Source of the DNA: Roseovarius mucosus
GTDB lineage: Bacteria > Pseudomonadota > Alphaproteobacteria > Rhodobacterales > Rhodobacteraceae
Assembly: GCF_002080415.1 (NCBI RefSeq)
Contig: NZ_CP020474.1
Location: 2,307,501 to 2,371,500 of the forward strand
Direction: 5' to 3'
Length of the DNA stretch: 64,000 nt
Shown: in pieces, positions 35,117-43,517 of the stretch
Numbering within the stretch: the stretch's first letter is position 1
Layout of the letters: the number at the start of each line of letters is the position of its first letter
Program-made: the position numbers and the translations under genes
Notes under the pieces: generated by a model
The model's database searches: none
What the model saw: the letters and a program-made list of their open reading frames with translations, nothing else
Told to the model about the DNA's origin: nothing

Positions 35117-36493
35117 ATGCGTGCAGATCAATTCGGGTATGAGTTGACCATATCCTCCCCCACCGTCGCCGAGGCGTGGGACAAGATGGTATTGGCCTTT
35201 CTCGCCCATTCCGCGAAGACCCCAGACCACCTAGGCACAGTCCTTAGCCAAGAGCCGGATTTTGCCATGGCCCATGCCACCAAGGGGCTGTTTTTCCTGA
35301 TGCTTGGGCGGCGCGAATTTAATGAGACGGCGCAACAGGCGCATAGCATCGCCACGGATGCCGCCCTGCGCACGGCACCCACGGCGCGTGAGGCGGGTTA
35401 TGTCCGCGCTTTGGGCGCGTGGCTTGATGGGCATCTTTCTGAAACCGTGCGCGAGATGGAGGCGATTCTTACCCGCTGGCCCGAAGATGCGCTGGCGATG
35501 AAGATCAGCCATGCCACACGCTTCATCCTTGGCGATGGTAAAGGCATGCGCGCCTCGATCGAGGCGCTCTTGCCGACCTATGACGCCAAGAACCCGGCAC
35601 GCGGCTATCTCTTTGGCTGTCACGCTTTCTCGCTTGAGGAAACCGGCGATTATGCCCGTGCCGAGACGGCTGGTCGGCTCGGCCTCAGTCTCTCGCCCGA
35701 TGATGCTTGGGGTCTGCATGCAGTGGCGCATGTGTTCGACATGACGGCCAATTCGCGCGCCGGGCTTAGCTGGCTTGAGGGGCGCGAACACGCTTGGGCG
35801 CATTGCAACAATTTCCGCTATCATGTGTGGTGGCACAAGGCGCTGATGCATCTCGACCAAGGCGAGATCGACGCTGTGTTCGACCTGTATGAAACAGAAA
35901 TTCGCCGCAACAAGACCGATGATTTCCGTGACATTTCCAACGCGACCTCGCTCTTGATGCGATTGGAGCTTGAGGGGCATGACGTGGCGAACCGCTGGGA
36001 AGAATTGGCCGATATCTCTGAGCGGCGGAGCGAAGATGGCTGCCTGCTCTTTGCCGACCTGCATTATCTTTTGGCGCTGATTGGTGACAACCGGGACATG
36101 GCCGCCAAACGCATGCTTGGACGGATGCACCGCGATGCCAAACAGACAAACGCGGGCGAACTCATGGCGCGTGTGGCCAATCCCGGCCTTTCGGCGGCCA
36201 CCGGGCTCGAGGCTTTTGGTGAAGGGGATTACAAGACAGCGTTTCTTAACCTTGGCCGGGCGCGGCGCTCTATGCAACTGGCCGGTGGCAGCCACGCCCA
36301 ACGCGATGTGTTCGAGCGCCTGACGATTGACGCCGCTATTCGCAGCGGCTTCCTAGACGAGGCCGAAAATATATTGCAAGAGCGCACCACGCAGCGCGCA
36401 GGCCGTCTTGATTCCTATGCCAACACCCGATTGGAACTTATCTCACGGTCGCGCGTTGACTGGACTGACGCTGACCGTTTGCCAGCGGAATAG
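35117..36493 (+). CDS. TTC38-like tetratricopeptide repeat protein
   Basis: 458-residue soluble protein built of helical TPR-like repeats, similar in layout to the TTC38/StaR-like family: an N-terminal SSPTVAEAWDKMVLAFLAHS, then repeats such as AMAHATKGLFFLMLGRREFN, GCHAFSLEETGDYARAETAG and the DAWGLHAVAHVFDMTANSRAG stretch with conserved His, followed by the WHKALMHLDQGEID repeat. No signal peptide or membrane segment. Family members have no assigned biochemical role; a scaffold or adaptor function is the usual guess. It is transcribed alone, 36 bp before opgC, and could be cotranscribed with the glucan genes. Confidence 0.75.
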   Translation: MRADQFGYELTISSPTVAEAWDKMVLAFLAHSAKTPDHLGTVLSQEPDFAMAHATKGLFFLMLGRREFNETAQQAHSIATDAALRTAPTAREAGYVRALGAWLDGHLSETVREMEAILTRWPEDALAMKISHATRFILGDGKGMRASIEALLPTYDAKNPARGYLFGCHAFSLEETGDYARAETAGRLGLSLSPDDAWGLHAVAHVFDMTANSRAGLSWLEGREHAWAHCNNFRYHVWWHKALMHLDQGEIDAVFDLYETEIRRNKTDDFRDISNATSLLMRLELEGHDVANRWEELADISERRSEDGCLLFADLHYLLALIGDNRDMAAKRMLGRMHRDAKQTNAGELMARVANPGLSAATGLEAFGEGDYKTAFLNLGRARRSMQLAGGSHAQRDVFERLTIDAAIRSGFLDEAENILQERTTQRAGRLDSYANTRLELISRSRVDWTDADRLPAE

Positions 36494-36529
36494 GCGCGGA
36501 CAAATTCACGAAAAGGAGTCGGCACCGGT

Positions 36530-37762
36530 ATGACGAGTGTTGCAGATCCGTCTATGACGCATGGGCGCGTTACAAATGCGGCCGCCAAGCCGGTCGCAAG
36601 CACGCGCGACATCCGGCTGGATTTCTTTCGCGGCATTGCGATGTTCATCATCCTGTGTGCCCATACCCCAAGCAACTTTTTCACAAGCTGGATTCCCGCG
36701 CGCTGGGGCTTTTCGGATGCGACCGAGATCTTTGTGTTCTGCTCCGGCATGGCCTCGGCCATCGCCTTTGGCCGCACCTTTGACCGGGCGGGATGGACCT
36801 TGGGCACCGGGCGCGTGGGCTACCGCGTCTGGCAGGTCTATTGGGCGCATATCGGCATGTTTGTTGTCATCGCAACCATGCTGGCGGCCTTTGACGTGTG
36901 GGGCGACTTTGGAAAAAGCTACATCAGCTCGCTGAACTTGCAGCATTTCTTCGAGAACCCAGCACCGCAATTGGTGGGGCTGCTTACGCTTAGCTATGTG
37001 CCCAACTATTTCGACATCCTGCCGATGTATCTGGTGATCCTCGCCATGATGCCCATCATCATGGCACTCAGCCGCATCAGTCTCTGGGCGGTGGCAGCGG
37101 CGATGGGCCTGACCTGGCTCATGGCGCAGGAATTCCTGCTCGACTCATTGGGCTTGGGTCAATGGCATGTGGCCTTTTCGGCAGAGCCGTGGTCCAACCG
37201 CGAGTGGTTCTTTAACCCGTTCGGCTGGCAGTTGATCTTTTTCACCGGCTTTGCCTTTATGCGCGGCTGGCTGCCCAAGCCGCCGGTCAACCGGGTTTTG
37301 ATCGGTATCGCAGCGGCGCTTGTGATCGCGAATATCCCACTTTCCAACATTGGCGTGCGCGAATTTGGCTTTGACTGGGCCCGCGACTGGCGCGGCGCCA
37401 ATAGCTGGCTCTTCAACAAATCCGATTTCGGTATCCTGCGCTACATTCATTTTCTGGCGCTTGCATATCTGTGCTGGGCAGCGGCCGGAGAAGGTGGTAT
37501 GCGCCTGCGCGCCACTGGCACTGGCATCATCTCATATGTGTGGGGAGTTCTGCTCAAAATGATTCTGAAGGTCGGGCAGCAATCGCTGGCGGTCTTCGTC
37601 TTCTCCATGGTGTTTGCTCGGTTTTCGGGCTTTGTCATGGACCAGATCGGACGCAATACTTGGAACATGACGGTTGCGAATTTCGTAGGATTCGCGGCGT
37701 TGATCGCGGTGGCTTACATCGCGGGCTGGTTTAAATCTCATCCATGGCGGGTCGCGAAATGA
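36530..37762 (+). CDS. opgC: OpgC, periplasmic glucan substituent transferase
   Basis: Polytopic inner-membrane protein of the OpgC family (acyltransferase-3-like), 410 residues, about ten helices. It adds succinyl groups to osmoregulated periplasmic glucans, giving them charge. The N-terminal RDIRLDFFRGIAMFIILCAH with the conserved Arg and His, and ATEIFVFCSGMASAIAFGRT, are characteristic. AAAAGGAG stands before the ATG. The stop overlaps the opgG start by 4 bp. Unlike in the better known gene orders, the modifying enzyme comes first here. Confidence 0.9.
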   Translation: MTSVADPSMTHGRVTNAAAKPVASTRDIRLDFFRGIAMFIILCAHTPSNFFTSWIPARWGFSDATEIFVFCSGMASAIAFGRTFDRAGWTLGTGRVGYRVWQVYWAHIGMFVVIATMLAAFDVWGDFGKSYISSLNLQHFFENPAPQLVGLLTLSYVPNYFDILPMYLVILAMMPIIMALSRISLWAVAAAMGLTWLMAQEFLLDSLGLGQWHVAFSAEPWSNREWFFNPFGWQLIFFTGFAFMRGWLPKPPVNRVLIGIAAALVIANIPLSNIGVREFGFDWARDWRGANSWLFNKSDFGILRYIHFLALAYLCWAAAGEGGMRLRATGTGIISYVWGVLLKMILKVGQQSLAVFVFSMVFARFSGFVMDQIGRNTWNMTVANFVGFAALIAVAYIAGWFKSHPWRVAK

Positions 37763-39264
37763 TCCGGCGTGATGTTCTCAAATCCATGGCAGCTCTCGCG
37801 CTCTGGCCCGGCATGGTCCGTGCCGAGGATGGCGTGGCCTTTTCCGAAGAGGCGCTGCACGAACTGGCGCGGCAGATCGCGGCCAATCCCTATGCAGAGC
37901 GGCCCTTCGTGCCCGATGCCTGGCGTGACCTGACCTATGACCAGTATCGCGGAATCCGGTATAACACCGATAGGGCAATCTGGGCGGGCACCGACACCAC
38001 GCTTGAATTCGATATGTTTCCGCCGGGCCTCTATTTCCCGCATGCGGTCGAAGTGAACATGGTCGAGAATGGCGTCGCCCGCAAACTGCCGTTCGATTTC
38101 GCGCTCTATGACCTGCATGAAATCGTGCCGGAACTGCCAGTCGATGACGCACTGGGCTATTCGGGTATTCGCCTGCGTGCAGAGATCGAAAAGCCGGGCT
38201 TTTTTCAGGAATATGCCGTTTTTCAAGGTGCCAGCTATTTCCGCGTGATTGCGCGCGATTTGGCTTACGGTCTTTCGGCGCGCGGTCTGGCGCTGAATAC
38301 CGCCTCGCCCGATGGCGAGGAATTCCCGGATTTCACCCGCTTCTGGATCGAGAAACCAGCACCCGGCGTCACCGAGCACAAGGTCCACGCCCTGCTCGAG
38401 AGTCCCTCTGTCACCGGCATCTACCACTTTACCCTGCGCCCCAGCGGCACCAAGACCGAGGTCGATGTGCGGTGCACCCTTTGGCCGCGCACGGAGCTTG
38501 CGAATGTCGGCATCGCGCCGCTGACCTCGATGTTCTACTTCGATGAAACCAACCGCGGCCGTTTCGATGATTTCCGCCCCGCCGTGCATGACAGTGATGG
38601 GCTTAGCATCCATAACGGCAATGGCGAATTGATCTGGCGGCCTTTGGCCAACCCGACCTTTATCCAGATTTCCAGTTTTGGGGATGAGAACCCGCGCGGC
38701 TTTGGATTGGCTCAGCGCGAACGGGCCTTTTCCAACTTCGAGGATCTCGAAGCGCATTACCACGAACGTCCCAGTCTCTGGATCACACCCGGAGAGCATT
38801 GGGGGCAGGGCGCGGTGACGCTTGTTGAAATTCCCACGGACAAGGAAATCTACGATAACATCGTCGTGTACTGGCGACCCCGCACGCCACTTGCCGAAGG
38901 GTCCGAACATGCGTTCTCTTACCGCATGACCTGGACTGACCAGATTGAATCGGCCAAGCCGGTGACGCCTGTGCTCAACACCCGTCTGGGCAAGGGCTTT
39001 GCTCAGAATGAACACAAGGTCGTGGTCATCGACTTTGCCCCGCACCCCGCCTTGCCTGAGGATTACGAAGAGCTGGTGGCCTATGTGCATGCCAGCACGT
39101 TCGAAACCTCAGTCCCGCAAATTCAGCGCAATCCCGAAACCGACGGTCCCCGGCTTGTGTTTTCTTTTGATCCCGCAGAGGTGATGGCGTCCGAAATGCG
39201 CGCGCAACTCTATCACCAAGGACAAGCTGTGTCCGAAGTCTGGCTCTACCGATGGACCGTTTGA
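37759..39264 (+). CDS. opgG: Periplasmic glucan biosynthesis protein OpgG
   Basis: Periplasmic beta-glucan backbone protein, 501 residues from the ATG at 37759, which overlaps the opgC stop (ATGA). Another ATG at 37744 would add five residues; neither has a good ribosome-binding site. The N-terminus IRRDVLKSMAALALW has twin arginines, so Tat export is likely, cleaved near VRAEDG. The MdoG domain fills the rest: RDLTYDQYRGIRYN, FDMFPPGLYFPHAVEV, FQGASYFRVIARDLAYGLSA and LAQRERAFSNFEDLEAHYHE are strong family matches. Works with OpgH to form branched glucans. It could equally be named OpgD on the basis of Tat export. Confidence 0.92.
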   Translation: MIRRDVLKSMAALALWPGMVRAEDGVAFSEEALHELARQIAANPYAERPFVPDAWRDLTYDQYRGIRYNTDRAIWAGTDTTLEFDMFPPGLYFPHAVEVNMVENGVARKLPFDFALYDLHEIVPELPVDDALGYSGIRLRAEIEKPGFFQEYAVFQGASYFRVIARDLAYGLSARGLALNTASPDGEEFPDFTRFWIEKPAPGVTEHKVHALLESPSVTGIYHFTLRPSGTKTEVDVRCTLWPRTELANVGIAPLTSMFYFDETNRGRFDDFRPAVHDSDGLSIHNGNGELIWRPLANPTFIQISSFGDENPRGFGLAQRERAFSNFEDLEAHYHERPSLWITPGEHWGQGAVTLVEIPTDKEIYDNIVVYWRPRTPLAEGSEHAFSYRMTWTDQIESAKPVTPVLNTRLGKGFAQNEHKVVVIDFAPHPALPEDYEELVAYVHASTFETSVPQIQRNPETDGPRLVFSFDPAEVMASEMRAQLYHQGQAVSEVWLYRWTV

Positions 39265-41135
39265 CACCCTTTCCCGGTTCTGGGCTGATGCCCGCGCCCG
39301 CGCCTCTGGCCCATCCGGTCCAAAGCCTGCGCCACCCCTATCGTGATCCCAATGCGCCGCTCTGGCAGCCCTCTGCCGTGTTCCAGTGGCGGCGTTTGGC
39401 GGCCTTTCTGCCTGCCGTGATCACCACGGGCGTTCTGGCTTGGGCGTTTGGCGATTGGTTGTCCACCAACGGAATTTGGTGGCTGGAATGGGTGCTGCTG
39501 GCCTTTGTGGTTGCCACCTTCTTTTGGATCGCTCTGGCGATGGGTACGGCCACGCTTGGCCTTGCTGTCCACCGCAAACAGAAACGTGCGCGCGCGGGGG
39601 TTATGCCAGAGCCGATGCGCGTGGCGCTGCTCGTGCCGATCTACAACGAGGATACCGCCGAGGTTTTCGGCAATGCCAGTGCCATGATGAGCGCCCTGCG
39701 CGTGGCGCGCAGTGCCCATCGGTTCGAGCTGTTTATCCTGTCCGATACACAGGACAGTGACATCGCCATGGCCGAACAGCGCGCCTATGCCACGCTGCGC
39801 GCGACCATGCCGCCCGATGCGCCCGTCTGGTATCGCCGGCGGGTGCAAAACACAGAACGCAAGGTCGGCAATATTGCGCAATGGCTGGAAAACTGGGGTG
39901 GCGCCTATGAGGCCATGCTCGTGCTCGATGCCGACAGCCTGATGAGCCCCGAGGCGGTGATCGCACTTTCCGACGAGATGTCTCTTGATCCCACGGCGGG
40001 CCTCATTCAATCGGCGCCGCTGGTGGTGGGCTCGGATACGCTCTTTGGCCGGATGCAGCAATTCTCGGCCTCGGTCTATGGCACGCTCCTGTCTCAGGGG
40101 TTGGCGGGGTGGACCGGGTCCGAGGGGAACTACTGGGGCCATAACGCCATCCTGCGCACCCGCGCCTTTGCCGATTGCGCGGGCCTGCCACGTATGCCGT
40201 CGCTCCGGGGCAAGGGCGGGCTGATCCTCAGCCACGATTTCGTCGAGGCCGGTCTTTTGCGCCGCGCCGGGTGGGCGGTGCGGTTCATTCCCACCATCCC
40301 CGGCAGCTTTGAAGAGCCGCCCGCCACCTTGATCGACTATGCGTTGCGCGACCGCCGCTGGTGCCATGGCAACCTGCAACACCTCAGCCTTTTGGCCACG
40401 CGCGGCCTGCATCCGGTGTCCCGCTTCCACCTGTTTCATGGCGCGATGAGCTATCTCTTGTCGCCAGCTTGGTTTGGACTGCTGGTGATCTGGGCGATCC
40501 TGGGCAATGGGCAGGACAGCGTCATCACCTATTTCTCAATGGAAAACCCGCTCTATCCGGTGTGGCCAGAAATGAGCCGCGTCAGCTCTGTGCTGATCCT
40601 GCTTTTCATGTATGGCATGTTGCTTGCCCCCAAACTGTTGGGCGCGCTGGCGCTTGGCCTTGAGGACCGGCATATGCACCGCTATGGCGGGGGCGCGCGC
40701 TTTGCGGTCTCGCTTGTGGCTGAGGTGCTGCTGTCGATCCTCTTCTCGCCGATCATGATGGTGCAGCAGGTGGTTGCCGTGTTGCGGACAGCCATCGGAA
40801 TTCGCCCGACTTGGTCGCCACAGGCGCGCAAGGGCGGCGATTACAGCCCCCGCACCGTGCTTAAGTTCCACGCGCTGGAAACCGTCAGCGGTGCGCTCTT
40901 GGCGCTGGGCATGATGGCTGGGGTGGTGTCTCTCTGGCTCTTGCCGATTGCGATCAGCTTGGTCGCGGCGGTGCCGCTTTCGATGATTTCGGGTCTGCGG
41001 CTGGATCAGCGGCGCGGCCTTGCCTCGCTCATGGCAACGCCCGAGATGGTAGACACACCGCCCATCCTGCAACTTGCGCGCAATCATCGCATGATGTTTC
41101 GCCTGCCCGAAAGCCCGCCAATCGCAGCAGAATAA
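39252..41135 (+). CDS. opgH: Glucans biosynthesis glucosyltransferase OpgH
   Basis: Membrane glucosyltransferase (GT2), 627 residues, shorter than the ~850 of E. coli OpgH because the long N-terminal cytoplasmic part is reduced. Two N-terminal helices (about 50-66 and 80-100) are followed by the GT domain: LLVPIYNEDTAEVFGNA, DxD at Asp226-Asp228 (VLDADSLMS), and the acceptor/processivity stretch YALRDRRWCHGNLQHL. Several helices follow, then a C-terminal cytoplasmic tail. It polymerises beta-glucose from UDP-glucose across the inner membrane. The start overlaps opgG by 13 bp. Confidence 0.93.
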   Translation: MDRLTPFPGSGLMPAPAPLAHPVQSLRHPYRDPNAPLWQPSAVFQWRRLAAFLPAVITTGVLAWAFGDWLSTNGIWWLEWVLLAFVVATFFWIALAMGTATLGLAVHRKQKRARAGVMPEPMRVALLVPIYNEDTAEVFGNASAMMSALRVARSAHRFELFILSDTQDSDIAMAEQRAYATLRATMPPDAPVWYRRRVQNTERKVGNIAQWLENWGGAYEAMLVLDADSLMSPEAVIALSDEMSLDPTAGLIQSAPLVVGSDTLFGRMQQFSASVYGTLLSQGLAGWTGSEGNYWGHNAILRTRAFADCAGLPRMPSLRGKGGLILSHDFVEAGLLRRAGWAVRFIPTIPGSFEEPPATLIDYALRDRRWCHGNLQHLSLLATRGLHPVSRFHLFHGAMSYLLSPAWFGLLVIWAILGNGQDSVITYFSMENPLYPVWPEMSRVSSVLILLFMYGMLLAPKLLGALALGLEDRHMHRYGGGARFAVSLVAEVLLSILFSPIMMVQQVVAVLRTAIGIRPTWSPQARKGGDYSPRTVLKFHALETVSGALLALGMMAGVVSLWLLPIAISLVAAVPLSMISGLRLDQRRGLASLMATPEMVDTPPILQLARNHRMMFRLPESPPIAAE

Positions 41136-41142
41136 CGCTGCG

Positions 41143-41985
41143 CTATTGGTTGGGCCCCGCCAGCGCCTCGAACCAGTCAAGCGCCAGCGTGCTCCAACCC
41201 TTTGGTACGCCATGCCCCCCGTCGAATAGCGCGAATTGCAGCGCTGCGCCGGGGGCGCATCGTGTCCAGGCGCGGCGCATAAAGCCGTCTACTGTCTCGA
41301 ACCAGTCGGCGCGGTGAGCCTCGCAACCATTGGCCGCGCGCCACAGGCTCATGGCGTGAAACACATCGCCTTGCGCAAAATCGCGCCCAGCAACCTGACG
41401 GATCACGCGCCCTTCGAGCGGCACCACCTCATCCCGCCAGCCATGCGTATGCAAAAGCCGAACAGCTCCGGCGCAGCCCGTAGGATGTGGCCGCCAAAAG
41501 CTGCCAGACACCGGGGCATAGGCGCTGAATGCCTTTGGCGTAGCGCAGGCGATATAGCTCGCAAGCGATCCACCGATAGAGAACCCCGCCAAGAGGCTGC
41601 GCTTTGGGTCAACGTCAAACCGGGCGGCGGCATCCTGCATCACCTCGTGCAGAAACGCGGCCTCATCCCGTTGCCCCGGAAAATCCGGGTGGAAATTCCA
41701 ACTTGGTCGATCCCGCCCCGGTCTGACCAGCCCATTGGGCGCGATATAGGCATAGCCTCGCGCGGTCGCTTCCCGCGCTGTCTCGCCTGCGACCATCGGC
41801 CCACCGCGCCCACCATGCCCGTGCAGAAAAACCAGCACCGGATACGGTCCCGGCCCTTCGGGCAAAGCAATGTGATAGCTGCCCGTCGCTGTCTCGCAGG
41901 GCGTGTCTGGATCGCCGCAAATAGGGGCGGCCTGAAGCGGCCCGGCAAAACACAGGCAGAGCACAAGAGCAGAAGCGAGGCGCAT
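41143..41985 (-). CDS. Exported PHB-depolymerase-like esterase (LpqC-type)
   Basis: Alpha/beta hydrolase of the PHB depolymerase/LpqC group, 280 residues, with a Sec signal (MRLASALVLCLCFAGPLQAA). The oxyanion stretch is VFLHGHGGRGGP, the nucleophile Ser is in LAGFSIGGSLASYIA, the acid in THGWRDEVVPLEG and the His in FDGGHGVPKGW, so the triad is intact. Cysteines at CGDPDTPC, CATP, GCAG and CEAH suggest disulfides and an extracytoplasmic site. Function could be hydrolysis of feruloyl, acetyl or polyester substrates. It converges with opgH, 7 bp apart. The start is the ATG at 41985; a TTG one codon earlier is less likely. Confidence 0.82.
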   Translation of the reverse strand: MRLASALVLCLCFAGPLQAAPICGDPDTPCETATGSYHIALPEGPGPYPVLVFLHGHGGRGGPMVAGETAREATARGYAYIAPNGLVRPGRDRPSWNFHPDFPGQRDEAAFLHEVMQDAAARFDVDPKRSLLAGFSIGGSLASYIACATPKAFSAYAPVSGSFWRPHPTGCAGAVRLLHTHGWRDEVVPLEGRVIRQVAGRDFAQGDVFHAMSLWRAANGCEAHRADWFETVDGFMRRAWTRCAPGAALQFALFDGGHGVPKGWSTLALDWFEALAGPNQ

Positions 41986-42083
41986 CAAAGGCTCCGATCA
42001 GGGGTTGAAAGCCCGCAAGCTTCCCACAATCTGGCGCTCTTGCACAGGGCACCTGCGTCACCCTTGCGTGAGGTCCAGCCGCA

Positions 42084-43511
42084 TCACGCCCAATCGCCAA
42101 AGCCAAAGGTCAAGTAGTCGCGCAGATAGGCGTCGCGCGTTAGCGCCTCGATCTCGGCATCGTAAATCTCGGCCAGCGGGAATGGCCCGGTTTCCGGCGC
42201 GGGCAAGGGCGCGGGGGCCTTGGAATAGCCCACCTGCCGTGCAAGCGCGGTCAGATACCCCGCCATTTCATTTTCCCGTACCACCATGTCGGGCGGGGCG
42301 AACTCGGCCAACCCTTCCAGCACAGCGGCTTGCGTTGCCCAATGCGCATCCATCCTGATCCCTGTCTGCCCCGCCAGATTGGCCTTGAGGAACCGCAGAA
42401 AGGCGGCAAAAGCCTGCCTGTGCGCGTCGCGATCATAGCTTTCGTCCAATTCCCCTTGGGGGATCGGCAGTTTGTGGAAATTGCGCAATGTGCGGCGGAT
42501 GTCGCGATAACATCCCGGCCCTTTGATCAGGATTTTGTCGCAAAAGGCGGCATGTGCCCGCGCCACCGGATGCCGCAGCACGGTAAAGCGCCGATGCCCC
42601 CCCTTGCGCCGCATCCATTGCCGCAATGCCTTTTGATTGAGCTTCGTTGGCAATGTCTCGACCGGCACAGCGTCAAGCGCTGCCAGCCATGCGCAGACTT
42701 CGGCCTCGGGGCCGGACCGCACCGGCATGTAGAGCAGGGGCGCACGCGCCCCGCTCACGAAACCGGGCACAGCCGCGCCGCGGCGTGGCTCGAAATTGGG
42801 CGTGCGCGTCAGGTTGAACGGGTCCAACCCCGCCAGCGCCCGCTCCATCTCGGCGAAATTCTCGACCTTGCTTTCCAGCGGCTCTGGGTTCTGCTTTTTG
42901 AGCGAAGCATCCAGCGCCTCGAGCCGCGCGTCGCAGCCCAGATAGCGCGCCAGCCCGTTCATCACCTCAAGGCTCTGCAAATCCTCATAAGCGAGGTAAA
43001 ACCCCGTCTGGCCCGCCGCTTGTAACCGGTTGAGCAAGAAAACCTGAAACGCCTGCAATCGCCCGACATGCAGCTCGAACTCAGCCGGATCAAAGGTGAT
43101 CTTGCTGTCGCGACGCCGTTTGACATTGGTCAGCTTCCATTGCCCCGTCGCCTGCGCGATTTTCCACGATACATAGCTCTCAACCGGATTGCGCGTCAGG
43201 ATGATCTTGGCACAGCGCGGATCATCCAGCATCAGGTCCAGAATCCGCGGGTCGTGATCATGGAAATAGCGAAACCCGCCGATCCCCCGTGACTGTCCCT
43301 TGACCGCCCCGATCAGACGCTCTGGCACCTCGTCGCGCTCGGCCTGTGTCAGCCCTAGCATCTCGGTCTTGTTGGGATAGCCTATGAAATGTGGGTTGAA
43401 CGCCTCGCCATGGCATTCAATTCCGTCAAAGGCATTCAGGTTGGTTTCCAGAAAATTGGAGCCGGTGCGCATTTCCGCGAACACCACGAAGTAATCAAAA
43501 TTGCCTGTCAT
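42084..43511 (-). CDS. Tandem-domain sulfotransferase
   Basis: 475-residue protein with two sulfotransferase-like halves. The first, of NodH/Stf0 type, has the PAPS phosphosulfate loop FAEMRTGSNFLETN (about 11-24) and the 3'-phosphate segment IILTRNPVESYVSW (about 103-116). The second half begins around residue 255 (PLLYMPVRSGPEAEVCAWL) and has its own 3'-phosphate-like segment FTVLRHPVARAHAAF (about 309-323), like membrane-type Sulfotransfer_2 proteins, but its first loop is degenerate. No signal peptide. It lies 6 bp downstream of a branching glycosyltransferase, so a sulfated surface glycan is the likely product. Whether the second half is active is uncertain. Confidence 0.82.
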   Translation of the reverse strand: MTGNFDYFVVFAEMRTGSNFLETNLNAFDGIECHGEAFNPHFIGYPNKTEMLGLTQAERDEVPERLIGAVKGQSRGIGGFRYFHDHDPRILDLMLDDPRCAKIILTRNPVESYVSWKIAQATGQWKLTNVKRRRDSKITFDPAEFELHVGRLQAFQVFLLNRLQAAGQTGFYLAYEDLQSLEVMNGLARYLGCDARLEALDASLKKQNPEPLESKVENFAEMERALAGLDPFNLTRTPNFEPRRGAAVPGFVSGARAPLLYMPVRSGPEAEVCAWLAALDAVPVETLPTKLNQKALRQWMRRKGGHRRFTVLRHPVARAHAAFCDKILIKGPGCYRDIRRTLRNFHKLPIPQGELDESYDRDAHRQAFAAFLRFLKANLAGQTGIRMDAHWATQAAVLEGLAEFAPPDMVVRENEMAGYLTALARQVGYSKAPAPLPAPETGPFPLAEIYDAEIEALTRDAYLRDYLTFGFGDWA

Positions 43512-43517
43512 TCGGCC

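Noticed and set aside
37738..39090. 450-codon open frame on the minus strand
   Set aside because: Antisense to opgG; no domain seen.
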